From: Apostichopus japonicus
Taxonomy: Eukaryota > Echinodermata > Holothuroidea > Aspidochirotida > Stichopodidae
DNA: 64,000 nt
Direction: 5' to 3'
Assembly (NCBI RefSeq): GCF_037975245.1
Contig: NC_092575.1
Span: 23,291,841 to 23,355,840, forward strand
Below the pieces are notes generated by a model, which was given only the letters and a program-made list of their open reading frames with translations, ran no database searches and was not told where the DNA came from. This document shows, piece by piece, positions 37,867 to 52,800 of the stretch (position 1 is the stretch's first letter; each line of letters begins with the position of its first letter). The position numbers were made by a program, and so were the translations under genes.

Positions 37867-40800
37867 CTGTGAGGTTGAAAGGAAGGAAATTGTAAATGTT
37901 TCTAATACACTACTCTATATAAAGTGAATTAAACTAATCCTGTGTATATGCAAAGAATATCCACAATCATGAGACAACAGTGATTTGTTTCTACACACAC
38001 GGGATAAATAAAACATAAAAGCTCAGCGTTTTCGATGAAACTCAATATAAAAACTCAACAGAATATACATTTTGAAACAGGTAGTTGAATTTCATTATTT
38101 TGTTTTAGTTTTTACTGCAGTGAGACAAAACTGATGTTTCCTTATATCAAGTATTGCAAATAGCTGATAGTTATATTTCACCAATTGACATGACAACTGC
38201 AGCCTGGACTCCTTTATGCAAAGTAAGATTAGATGTACACATCTCATATGTTAGGAATTGTAGGCAGTATGTCAAATGTTGCTGTATGAAAAATAAGATT
38301 ACAGGTACACATCTCATATGGAAGGATTATAAAGCAAACATCAACACTTCACATGCGTCCTACAATCAATTAACTGCTCTTAAATTGTTAATAATGTAAT
38401 TACTCACATTCAGGTAGGACAAGCTGGAATGGAGATGTGATTTGGTCAATATGTAGTAGTTTGTTAATCTGTGAAGATAAAATGAAGAGAAAAGCTTGAT
38501 GATTCTCCCAGCAAATTAGATTATGCATATCTCACCTCTATCAATTGACAGTGTGTAAAAAAAAACATGGTTTAAGTGATAATTGTTAAGATAGCTAATT
38601 GATACTTATTGTTTAGGATATTTTGTGTTACATTTGTGATATGAAGACAGCTTGTCATAAGGCCTCGTTTGTTTATAAAATTTTAACATTATATTTTAAA
38701 CCTGAATAATGGAATCAGTATGTCAAGTTAGGTAAACAAAGTAGAGATTTCAATAGAAAAAATAAAATGACTTAATTAGAGAAGGTGTAAATGGTTCACA
38801 AGATAAATAATAGGTAAATATAAAAGGAGTCTCAGTAGGTAAGATAAATCCAGAGTGAAACCTTAAACTCCTTGTATTCAAATTTGCTTTAAGTTAATTG
38901 AAACCAAAATCAAGTTACCTGCAACTGAATACTAAACTGGAAAAGATTCTTTATGGACATCCCAAATCTTGCTTCTATTTCCAGATTGACAGTATCTTTG
39001 ATCCCTTTATTCTGAAGATGGAATTCTACATTGTGTCTGTTCTTAAACCATACGGTTTCCATAGCAACATCCTTGAAGAGAGAAAATTCAATAGATTTTT
39101 AATTATTAATTTATAAAACTTGTGAGAATCTTGAACATTGGTGGGCAAGTTGTTAAGGCAATGGGCTTGCAATTTAAAGAATGTACATCCCAGTAGGCCT
39201 ACTGGTCGACTGGATGGTCATGATCTGGATTTGGGCAAGGGGGATTATCCTCAATTGCCTGTCTTCATCCAGGTGTATACCTTGGAAAATGCAAGGAAAG
39301 TTGTAAATATAGCTGTGTGTTTTACTCACAGATGACCCATGTCGCACAGAGGACACATATATAGTAAACTGCAGTACTCTATAAATAACCAATAGAATTT
39401 ATGCATAATGAGATTGATAGATGTTGTAAAGACATTTGACAAGGCTTTGGTCTACATACAAGGCTGTAAACTGTCAATTTCATATTCTTTTTAGCTCTTA
39501 TAAGCTTAGAAAAGCAATAACAATAAAACAAAAAACAAATAAGAGACCATAACAATTACACACATCACAAAGTACTTATATAATCAATACATGGACAGTC
39601 AATGAGGAACGAAGAAAGGACTAGTCCAGAATGAAATCAACATAGAAAACTGCGTCTAGGACCATCTGACCACTTTTCATTCATTGAATATCATAGGAAT
39701 GACAGACAATTTAAAAATAACATAATGTTTATTTGTATAACAACATATGCTAACACCAAACTCATACCACTCAACAGATGCAAATAACTATTCATCTAAC
39801 AAATGCAAATTACCTGTGGAACAGGAATTAACTGCTATCCTTAAATGTTGCTAAGAATAAATAATAATACATTATACATTTTGATATTATATAAATGGTA
39901 ATATTTAACAAACATTACTAACCACTTTTCTAGGATGTGGGTTACACTGTGATGTACTGGAGTTAGCGCTAACATGTAAAATTGAAGTCATTGATTTGAG
40001 TACAACGGAGACAGGATCATGAATTATGGTTCCTTTTTGTTGGTAGATTTCTTCATTGATAAGACTCTATTAATTTAAGAAAATGAAACAATTGAATATT
40101 ATATGATTATTTATGTAAATTTTAATATTAATATCAATGCACACCCTGCTTAGTTGTCCTATGGATTATCAGGAAGCAATTAACATCTTCCCTGTATGGC
40201 GCCCCCTCTGGGGTGGCCATCGTTTGATAAATCAGGGAGCTGTTATAAATATCTAATACATAGAGTGTCTGTTAGGATACATTATCAAAGACCATTAATA
40301 GTCTGACAGATTATGTTATGAAATATAATTCTTTGCTGTCTAAATTGTGTACACTTGGTCAAGGTGTGTTTACAAATGTGTCTGTAATTACATAATTGTT
40401 GCAAGTTTGCAATGATCACTAGCAATAAATTATTGAAAACTTAAATAGCTATTGCTAACACTGCATCAATCCTATACAATCATGTGCATGAACCAACTGG
40501 AATCTGGCAGACACTGGAATCCATCAGATTATTAGCAATGCCACTTGAGCTGACAAAATCACCTACTTACTTTATGTTCCAGAGTGTCATCATTATGAAA
40601 CCAAAGATGGATTGTCAATTGATCCCCCGAATCAGAAACTCTTTTTACAATCGGTAAAAGACAAACACGCTTCCTCATCTTGGGTATGAAAGGGACATGA
40701 AGACCAATGAGGCAGGGTTTCTCAGCTTCAACTGCAAAGTGCTGACTATTCATAGAGCAGCTGAGGTGTTTCCTTTCTAAGCTCCACTTGACAGATTTAT

Positions 40801-43800
40801 CTGAAGAAAATTTAAAAACATTTTGATAGTTAGCTTTTATAACATGGTGAAAGGTAGAACGCTAATCCTAAACTTTACATGTTATATGAATTTAAAGGGA
40901 CAGTCTGGTGGTAGAAAATACAAAATACTGCAAACAAAGGACATCAAAATAGTGCAATATCATTTTACTAACTCTATGAATGGATGCAAGGTCACTTGAT
41001 AAAACCCTGAAGTTTAACAAAGCTTGAAGGGTTTTATTTTCCTTTGAAATGTTGTTTATTTCTCTCTAAAATGTGCAACATTTGAAATGTTTGTACTGTA
41101 CAACTAAAATGGGAACGCCTCCTTCAAATGAGGATGATTTGTCTGGGCATCACCTCCTTCTTGAGATGTTGATTTCTTCATTACACAGAACCAGGCGGTT
41201 TAGTTACTTCCTTGTCAATATTGTGTTTGTGTCGTCAGGTGTTTTCACATATCAAGTGTGACTTTCATTCCAGTCTTAATTTAGCAGTACGAAGGTTTGG
41301 AAGGTTTTCAGGCTTTGACACATATTGACCTCAAATGACCTTTTAACCAGCACAAAACACTTTCTTTTACATGCCACAGTGGATCTAAATAGTACATATG
41401 AGGTGTAAGCAACCTTTGATGAATCATTGTGCTTAAAAATGTTTCAGACTTTGACCTCTACAGAAAAGCAGGTTTTATTGTATTCATATAATATTGCACC
41501 ATACGCCCAGTGTCAAATAACACCAATATGCAATTTATGGCCTAACCATGTTTACTGTACATGTCAAGAGGTGGTACACACAAGCTCATATACGCACAGT
41601 ACTTCTGTCGATAATACAAATGTTAGTGACTTTATATATAATATCACTGGAGTAGAAAAACACAAAACAAAAGAAAGAAACATACCTGTTTGTAATACAC
41701 CAGAGTACACATCAATACCCATCTGGTTAGTTGTAGTAATAGCACAGTGCGGAATAATCAAGGTGACAGGCTTGTGTAAGGTTAGGCTTTCTGGACCAAA
41801 TTTCACAAACGGGGTCAGCCTTAGACACTTGTTTGAGATAGGTCCTTTAATGGCAGGGTCAGCAGAAACCCACAGACTAACAATCCTTCCAGTGTGTAGT
41901 GCCCCAGCTGGTACACGCAGGCAAACACCTGCGATAAAAATCTCCCCTCCGTGCTGATCAAAGTATTGTTCTTTATAAAGATTGGACCCTGGGAACAAAG
42001 GAAGTCTCTCTGGAGGAGAAAAGTAATACATTTCATATGAAAGGAAATTATTTTGTCACTTTCATGAAACATGTGTTAATGAAATCCCCTGTTTTTAATC
42101 CACAATATGAAAATAACCTCTGTAAAAAGAAAAAAACTGATGTTTTCATATTCCTATTTTTGGCTATTTGTAGATAATTCAAGAAAATAAAATAAATTTG
42201 AGAATCAAATACAGATTTGATATGAGAAAGAGAGAGTAAGACCTGTATCAACTATCTGCAAGAAATGTTAGCATCATTGAATTAAACATGAAACAATTAA
42301 TGACATGTTTAATGTACAGAAACAATAATAAGTATGCAGGGTATCTCATATTCCTCTAGCATTGACATGCCAACTGTATTTTGGAGGCAAATGATATATT
42401 CATACTGAAATAAAGGAAAACCATTCATTTTGGTAAATACTGAAACAACTGTAATGATCTTAGAATGTCATATAGGACAAAGAATAAATGTACAAGTAAC
42501 AAACAGAGAAGGAATACACATGTTGCTAAAACTATAGTGTACTTTACCATGCTCTTCCTTAGCAAGCAGCAACAGCCGTCTTCCCAAGTCCAGTTTTCCA
42601 TGTGACAGTTTCAAGGCTCTTTGAACATCCAGTCTCTTGTATCCCTCTATCAAAATTTTGAAATTTACTGACAACTTTGGTTCCATTTTTGAAAGGATTT
42701 CCTGTTTCTCTGGAAATTTTACCTGAAGTAATGTCAAAATATTACAAATTGTTTATACAATTCATACTTTTTATCACACTTTCATGAAGATAGACAACTC
42801 TCTACTGCATTTGAATATTCTAAAGAGACTTCCTGTTCACTTGATCTCTACAAACCCAACTTTTGAGTACTAAAGCATAAAATAACGGTTGAATGTTTGT
42901 TATTTTGTTACGATTAGTAAAAGGAGGACTTATTAGTAATGCAAGAGTAAAATTCCTTCTTCTGTTATGTGACTTGCATGACAGCAAAAAGGATACTTTA
43001 AATATTAGAAAGTACAGTACTAATATATTCTAAGATCTTGATTTTATGCAAATTGATCCTTGTTTTCCTTCAAGATAAACTTTCAAGTCTCAACAAGTTT
43101 TTGCAAAGTACAAACCATTTTCTTATCATCTTTCTCTCCTTCATTTTCCTTTCCAATCTTCTCCTGTGATGTACCAATGTACTCCAGCACCAGTCTTGCA
43201 ACCTTATTAAAGTGAATAGCTTTCAATCCTTCATACATTCCAATCATTCTGTCTGGCATGATGAGTTCTCTTTCATCCAATATTTTCATCAGCATCTTTC
43301 CAGATTCTGCTGCTGTCTGAATTGTTTCATTTTCTGCTGGCTTGAGCTCAAAATACATGCCTAGCTTTTGACAATGTTGTTTATCTAGAAGCTTTGCAAT
43401 GGCTCCTTTCAGCTTTTCATATTTGTGTAAGTCTGAAAGTGAGAACAACAACACCTACTTACAATCGAAAAAAGTATTGCACATGTACAGATTAGAGGGC
43501 CTGAACCACATGCTAATTGTGTGCCAGTTTGGAACAAAAAGCAATGTTCACAACTAACATGCATATTATAGTACACAACTGGCCCACAAGCATGAAACAT
43601 GCATGAAAATGTTAATGTGCAATTCAACCGTGGGTGCGCACAATAAATTGGTTAAGTTTACTGCCAACAAATTGCGTGCAACTTTGCAACTTTAAGCCCT
43701 TGTCTTGTGCATAAATTCTAGTCTTGTATACAGCTTCACCTTCAAGGTTGCTTATTGTTACAAAATAGGAAGTGAGCATACTAACTGAATATTAAGGTCT

Positions 43801-46800
43801 ATATAGAACTAAGATATTTTTTGGGTTCAGTAGCAAGATGAAATTTCTCTCTATGATAAGTGTTACTGTTGATATATATTTCCCAATAAACTAAGGTTAT
43901 ATAAGTAACACTCAAGTGTGCCTACTTCTACAACTAAATGTTCTTACTTTTTCACCTCTACTCAGACACTCACCTGGGTTCATGTACTCTATGTGTGATT
44001 AATCTTTCATCTCCACTAATACACACTAACCTGGTATATGTATAAGATAAAATAAAGAGCATTCATTTTTATTGTTCCAACTTCACTTACATGCAGGCCA
44101 GGGTGGACTTTTAAAACTAGCCAAGTCCAACCATTTGTTCAACTTCCACTTAAAAACTCACCTGGATGCAGTTCTCTGAAAAGAATTTCCTGGCTTTCTG
44201 GAGATAAGAGAATGTTCTTCACCTGATGGAAAAACAAAAAATTAAATGAATAATGGAAACTTTATATGTCAGAATGTCTACCATACAATAGTGCAGAATA
44301 TATATCACAACCCTGTAAATGATTAGGTTACAGTAGGAATGTGATGTAGAAACATAGAGCTGAAACAGAATAAAATAACACATAATTCAAATTGGAAATC
44401 CCAAGGAAAGGAATGTTGATGACAAAATACCTATCATTTATGGAGTATTTAATTAGTACTTAAGATGCTAATAAAACAAAAATTGCCATGGCTGTTAACC
44501 TGTGTGTAGAATAATACATACTTTTTCAGCATTTCACTGCATTTTGAGTTACTCATTTATTAAAAAGCAATACCAAGACAAAGTGGTAAACAGGATCAAA
44601 ATATGAAACTTAGGTACAGCAGGATCACTGGAAAGAATGTAAAAAATAATAATACTTGAATAACAGGCAGCCTACTATAATTCAATTAAATTCAATTGTC
44701 ATCCACCATAAATATTGAAATGAAAAGGATCCATGAGCGATCATGCCAACGAATAACCATAATTCAGTCACAGCACTGATATTATTCAAACACCCTGTAA
44801 ATAGCTGCAAGACTTTCAACAGACAGGACATGAATTAACAAATAACTGATCAGAAGAGAGAAGATGTCGCGTAATGAAGAGCAGGGACGTAGCCGGGGGG
44901 GGGGGGGGGAGCAGGGGGAGCGGCTGCTTGCCTCTTTCAGTGTCGAAAAAAATGTTTAAAAACTGTCAATTTTTTAGCATGGTATTTTGTCAGTGCTAAT
45001 TTGATCTTGAATACTCGTCAGCTCCGTTAACTCGATTATTGTCGTAGTAACATTCACGCCTCTAGATTCAACTACTTACTTAGTTTGGCAGATGCAATTG
45101 GCTAAATTTAGCCTATAGCCTATTACAAGCCTACAGTTGGCCACTGCGTAGAACAATACATATTGCCTACCTAACCGCACCGTTTAAAGTGATGTTGAAT
45201 GAGGTGTCTCAAGTTAGCAAGAGCCAGGGAACCAGAATGAACACTCGGGAAGGGCCGTTTCCGGCCATCTGGGGGTTTGTAAAACCAAAAATTTGCTTGT
45301 ACGCTCCGCGCCAACCGGTGGTGGCGCTCCGCTCATGCCTACAACTTTGAAAATCCATATCGATCAAAAAAGTGCTCCCCTTTCAAATTCCTGGCTACGT
45401 CGCTGATGAAGAGACATATGAGAACACAAACAGCTGGAAGACAATCAACAAGCATAACTCACCTTTGATTGGAGGATAAGGGCTGTCTGGTTCTTTTCAA
45501 GTTGTGATACTTTTAACTTCACATCAACCATGTCAGAGTCTCCATCGTTGTTTCGGTTAAGTCTGAACTGATGAAAGACTCTACTGGCAGCACACAGGTG
45601 ATCAATGTCTACATGCTAATAGATGAAAGATATTGAAGTTCAATATACTGAGGATGAAAATGCTTGTAATGTATGCAAAAAAACAATGCGACATATAAGG
45701 TATACCAGTTAAGGAAAAGTAAAGGAACCAAGACGTGTGGACAAATACAAATCCTTACATTTCATTGGCAGCTGGTGAAGATTGTACTTTACTGTATATT
45801 GTAATGAAGAATTCCATAACAACATCTTAGGTTAATTTTGTCACATGGGGTAGGAACCCTACAGAAACAAAGTCGAGCCATGGATATTCATGTGATTTAA
45901 GATGGATACCGCTTATATCAATCCTTCTGTAATTGTCTTAATCATTCCTGCTCACAGGACAGCCACCTAATCAACATCCCACTCCAGCAAGTGAGAGTTT
46001 GCCACAGCATCTGAACACTACCTCCAAATACAAAGGGAGGTGAATAAAAGACATCCCCATTAATCATCACCAGAGGGCAAACATAGTGGGTGAAGTTTTT
46101 TGTGAAACCATGTGAAAGAACAAAGGATTTCATTTCCTAAGTCATGAACCGAAAATAACAACCCTCACAAAATTATGCTCAACAACACTGCCCACCAGAA
46201 GTTAAGCATAGATTCTAGTACCTGTTGGGTTTTTTAACCAGAAAGTAGTGGTTGTAGGGCCAATATTCTAACCGCTATAACACTTTGAACCACTTTAGGT
46301 AACCAATACTGGATTACAAGTCAACTTACATATAATGTTAGAAGACAAACTTTAATAGCATTGGTGATTACAAACCATTGTTGATTCTTCCTTCATCAGA
46401 TGGTAACTATCACCGGGCGATGACATCATCAGATCGATGTAAGAAGCACAATCGCTGCCGTCATTCAATGTCCGGGTAACTTGAAATGTTGTATAGTTTC
46501 CCAGACTCAGTTTGGACTGTTGGTCCTCTAACAGCAACTTAAACAAAAGAAAATGGAGAAGTTTAAAAAAATAGCAGAGTCAATTATGCAATATGTTTTG
46601 CCTTCATTCTTCTTCATCAATAATGCTATATCAAGTTACAGCAGCTTTTGTCCCTTAATTTACTAAAATCACCAATTAATGTTGCATGTTTTCATCAGAT
46701 CCTCTAAATCCTTGTTACAAATTATGTGTAAACTCTGTATTTCAAAAGTAATAAAGTTTTCTTTTTGAACGTTCTATGATGAATCAATAAAAATGCACCC

Positions 46801-49800
46801 TTAACTAATCACTTCATAATTTGCCAGTAAAACACGATAAAATCCATTATACAAATCGTGAAAGAAAGCAAGATTCCCAGTGGGCAACTTACAGATCAAA
46901 GTACAAAGCAGAATTGACCTCAAACTGCTACAGATATCACCATGGTTACAGGAGATTATCCTCACCTTGTAATCTTCATCACTGTCCTTACAGAAACAAA
47001 CTGTTATTAAGACATCATCTTTGGCATCGAGTATCCCATCGATAAATGTAACAATACGGAATATATGCTTCTGTTCTGTTTCTTGGCTAACTAAATTAAC
47101 AAAGACGTAGCTCAGGATGTTAATATCAAGACTGATCTTCTCTGGGTACAGCTTCCAATCAATAGATTTCTCTTCGGTCCAAGTTATTTCACCTATAGTA
47201 ATATAATATTATACAAAACATATTACTTGGTAATCTTAAATACAGTAAATATTAATAGCTTATTAACTAAGACATATTTTACCGTAATGATTCCCAGCAT
47301 ATAACTCATTTTATTTCTCCTGGTACATTCATCAATTGCATAAAAAGTGTTTATTGGTCACCATCTCTACCTTCTTGTAAAGTTTCATCTTTCAGACCAG
47401 TGAAGATAATAACACCATGTCGATCTGGCTCAGGGATAATAGCCGAGTGAGGAATAGTCAGCTGAGCTGGCTTGTTGAGGACGAGTCCTTCTGGCTCTAG
47501 TTTTATCAGAGGTGTCATTCTGCCCCTACGAGCACTTCCAGGGAGGTGTATGTCAGGATCATAGATCACTTTAATGGCAATTACATGATCAGAAGATAAA
47601 GCGTCTTCAGGAATAGTCAGATGTACCCCCATGATGCTAATAGTTCCACCTTCGTACTTTATCCTGTGTTCAATGTATGAATGATTTTGCCTCATTTCAA
47701 GTATTTGTGAATCTTTACTTTGCTTTGGTAGTTCCTCTTTCAAGGTTCTCTCCATCAAAGTCTCCTTACTATGGTCATGATATTCCTCTCTTTCACCTTG
47801 TGATGGAGTTGATTTATCAACTAAACATAGAATATAAATGGAAACACAAACACTATTAACTGAAGCCTTGACATGAAAAAATTGCCATACTGAGCGACAT
47901 TAATGTTAATTTCTACATCAATACAAAAGCCCTGCAATTGATTTATGAAAGAGGTATTATTGAAGGAATCATAATACAAAATGTTATAGATATGGTACAC
48001 AAGCTTTATGTTGATAGAGAATTTGACGAGTGGCAGCAGACAACGGGAATATCAAAGAATCTAGCATCGTTCTCTGAGAGTGGCCAGATGGCTCAAATGG
48101 ATCCTACAAATATTGGCTAATCTTTGGGAACTAAATTTTTGAGAATTGTTGTATTTTCAATCTTTTTACTATAAAGAAAAAAACCAAATGGGAACATATA
48201 AATGGTCAAAAGATCCACTTATAATTACTTTTACCATACAAACATCATGATAATTACTAGTTCAATTAACATATTGCCTGAAAGCAGAATATTAACCCCT
48301 GACTCACACACATTTCTAGAGATTTTACTGTACTGCATTATTTTTGTTTTATGTATTCTGATTACATCATTGTATCCATTCTTACCAGGCCAGGCAAGCA
48401 GTTCTGGTGCTTGGTTTTCTTCAAACTGAAAGGGGTCAACTTTAGACTGATATGGAGCTAAAAGGTTTTCATTTGTTCGGTTTAGCTGAATATAAACCAA
48501 ACCCTTTTGTAGGTTAGTGACATCGTACAAGTTGATGATGTTTCGTGCCTTCATGAAGTTAATCAGAGTGATTCCTGGTGTCTCTATCAGAGAAACCCTG
48601 CGTAGCATATCAGTTTCTGCGGGTGGTAGACCAAACAGAGTTGCTAATTTCAGAGTGCTGTCTAGAGTAAGATCATCGGCAATATTGACCATTAATCTGC
48701 CGTAATCAGCTGAAATGAAAATAAAAGGATAAAATAGAGTTAAGGATCACACTCGGCACAAGAAGACAATTCATAAACTGACTATAGATGAGATCACATT
48801 ATCAGTTGATTATTAGATTGATTTGTATTGCATTTATATATATATATAACAACAAAATACTTTTCTTAAAAATCAGTTCTATAGCTGATTAAACTATAAT
48901 TTATGTGGAATATGAATAAATTTAATTGCTTTAGTACCGTTGATGCAACTGCCCATCTACACAACGAGCCTCAGTGTTACCATAGCAACATTACTGGCAC
49001 CTTTTTAAAGCATTGCAACAGCCTTTTGATGATATTTAACATAAAATGATTTCAAAATCATAAATACTCTTCAGGTATTAGGATCCTGGTGTAATCTACC
49101 TCACTTGATGACCGACAGGTCGAAACATCATAAAGAGGAATTAGGTGAGGCTTTAATTTTCTATAATATTTCACAATCAGGACATTGGAGGTGTTGATGC
49201 TTTATGTTATTTGCTTGTTGACCCCAGCAACGTATACATCTGGACATCCTACTATACACTATAAAAACATACTGACCATGCAGGGCCATGCTCCTCCTAA
49301 CCATGTATGTTAATTTAACCCTCTGTCAGTTCAAAGTTGTAGGAGTTTTGTATCCAAACACCACACCTTTAACAGGCGTTTACTGCACGTTTGATATTAA
49401 TTGCTCTAGTTTGGATGATGAATTGATGACGATGTTGAGATTCATTTTCTTTGTGTGAGAAAATGCTTGATCTATAGAGAGCATTTTACCATTCTACCTC
49501 CCCTTCCCCTTACCCTAGGTTCACCTTTACAATCTCTCAGCAATAGCTACTATAGAAGCACAGACAGGAAGTCCTCTTACATCACACTTCCCAGAAAGTT
49601 ACTAACAGTTTCTATTTACCCGCCAACAACATAATAATATACATTTCAAACTTCTAAGTCCCTGTAGGTCCCTAGCACTTTGACCTCTACAGTAAGTCTC
49701 TACAACAGAAACTCTACACCTGTCTGTGCAAGGAATGTCAGATCTCTACCAATCAAATAACTTTCAGTATGATGTCATTCCCAATGATGTCATAGTGTGG

Positions 49801-52800
49801 TCATTTCTTAGTAGCTTACCCGGCTGTGTTTAAGGAGAAAGTTAAACATGTTGACAGAGTAACTTCCTGTCCCATCCTCTGTAATCCATTGTCAAAGAGT
49901 ATATAAGATGTAACTTTCACCAATTGTATTCAGTGTGATTCAACCTGTAGGAGCCGTGCTTAGCACGGTTCTCAAGCTTACTTACCCCTGACACAGTCAC
50001 TGTATTCAGTAGATATCTAGCCAGATGAAGATCTAATGTACCGTTTAATTCAAGTTCTTGTTATGTCCTTATTTGGTTATATATGATAGAAATTATAACT
50101 GTTACCATGGAGCACATCACATGACCCTCCATGCTTCGTATGTTATTTTTTTACACATCTCCTAAATGGGTGTATGATCGACTCCTAAATGAACTTAGTT
50201 AAATTAAAATTGCTAAAACTTGGATCAGATATACAACATATACCTAGATGTGTTATTTTGTTTGTATTAGATAGTGACCCCATGATTACCAGAGGATTGT
50301 GGGCTTTTATGTACACCATGTCCTTGCACAAAAAAGTCATGCTGAAACCAAACGCTTATTACAGACCACATTCCTAATTATAAAGAAAGATTTTCATAAA
50401 TTAAATTCTGTTATCCATTGACTTGAATTAATGTAGAAGTCTCTCTTGAAAACAAAATTATCCAGCTATAGTGCTTTCAAGGTTTTTACACTTTTTTGAC
50501 CTTTGACCTTCCCAAAGAATTACTGGGCTCTTGTACACATAAAAGGCAAGTCATATACCTCTATGATATCCTGATCTATTCTGAAGCTGCCTATCTTATG
50601 ATGTAATGTTAAAAATTTCCAGAATGTAACCTTTGCTGAACCCATATAAGTAGCTGTACCGTCCACCAATAACAATAGTTTTATTACTCATTATAGAGAA
50701 GCCATAGCCATATTCACCAGCTACTGCAGTTACCTATCTGGATATATTGTATTTACATAGTGTTCACGTATTCACACCTGGTGACCTCAAATGAACTCTG
50801 ACCTACACCACATTGTGTACAAACTATTAAATACACAAGGCTATCATACAATGCATATATGACCTCCTATAATATTCTGGTTCTGGAGATATTGCACTTT
50901 TGATATAATCACATTTTGCCCTTTGCTGATCCAAAATGACCTTTCACCACAAACAATAGGATTCGCTGAACTAATTACAGGAAATCCACAAGCTACATAT
51001 GTGTAAGATTTGAACAGGCTGCCTTCCGTGAGACATCATGTTTATAAGATTGTCCCAATGTTTCCCTCAGTTGGCCTCCAATGACCTTTGACATTCACAT
51101 AAAAAACACTACAGATCCTTTGCTCACCAACAGCAAGCTACACACCAAGTTTGAACTACCTGCAACTTCCACCTCTTGAGATATTATTGTGTAAACAATG
51201 TTTTCATAATTTGACCTGTGATGACCCACATGACCTTTCACCACTGCCAACAACAATCCCAAACCAGTTCTACCTAAGGGGAACCTACATACCACATGTG
51301 AAATGTACCCCAGTTTTCCTTCTGACATTTACGAGTAAGTCACACATACACACACACACGTCATCACCATCGCAAAGATTAGGAATCAAAACGATTTAAC
51401 CTGTTTCCATGATACTCCTTAATGTATTTACACCTCTGCAGAGTTCTTTTGACTTTTAATATCTTAACATAATAGACATTAGATAATCCATTCTACACTA
51501 CTTAAATTGACTCAAGTCACTACCCCCACCAACCCCCCCCCCCTCTCTCTCTACCCTCTCCGTACATCTCCACTGACAGCTGTGAAGATCTCCAGGTAGG
51601 ACTTTTTAAGGATAAACAGACTTATATAAGGTAACATTAAACTGCCTGGAAATTTACAACCAGCAGCAGCAGTAATTATCTTTTTATTGTGATCCTACCT
51701 GCCAAAGTTGATTGCTGTGATATGTCTGGAGTTTCATGTTCTTCAAGTAGGGTTTCTCCCTCCATAACAGAAGCGGATGAAGCCTGAAAATAAACAACAT
51801 AGGAAAGCTATCTTATTTGGTGTACTGAAACTTTAAAAAGAACCTCTGTTTTCCCTTCTGTCACCTGTCAAGTTACACCAATTGAGTATTTAGCTGATAA
51901 AAGCAACGGATTTCATCATCTAGTTGAATGTACTCATTTTACACTTCACACTATTTGTAGTAAAATGTACCATGAATTAGAACACTTTTGGTTAGCTCAA
52001 GATTATGTTGTCACACCGTAATACCATCAACAGTGGAATATGTTATAATAAATTCAACACTTTAATGGTCTAGTCACAATACTTTGCTTACTTTGTAAAC
52101 ACACTTAATTTGCTACTGGTGGTATACTAACTACAGATACACTATACTTAATCATACTTACCAATTGTTGCTGATTCAAGGCTTCCCTAGTCTGCTTCAG
52201 GACCTCTTGTAAGGCCATGGATTCTTTGGCATATTCCAGTTGTGACTTCACAAGTTCATCTTTTGTAGCTCTCAGACTTGATTTAGCCTCTTCCAGCTCC
52301 TGTCATGTAAACAACACAGTGAATGAGACAAGAAGGATGCACCTCCCAGTGGTTTCTTGCCACAAATAACAAAAAAGTCAAATGACTTAGTGGTTCCTTG
52401 TCAATATGAGAAGAAACTTTAGCTACAGTATTTTACAACGATCTGAATTGCTGAGCAGAAATGGCAAGTCTTGCAGAATTGAGTAATTCATACCTATGCA
52501 AAGAGGTTTGCAGATCTGTCAAAAAAACTTCACTTATGCATAATCTGACTCATTCTGACTGTAACATGTAATTGACCTTTGACCTCAAGGAAAACTGTAC
52601 ACATGTAAATAGCAAATGACTATGTATACCAGTTTGAAGTCGCAACTTCTGAAGTGATTGCATTTTCAAATTTCTCAGACTTTCAAATCTGTTGACCTCA
52701 AACTACCTTGACCTCCATGAAAAACTAGAATGCAAAAATGCATAGTGGTTTCGATGATGTAACATGAGCTACTTTTTGAATCTGATGTAATGTATAGTGA

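Noticed and set aside
41427-41957. 176-codon plus-strand open frame
   Set aside because: It overlaps the ZU5-2 exon in antisense and has no domain of its own.
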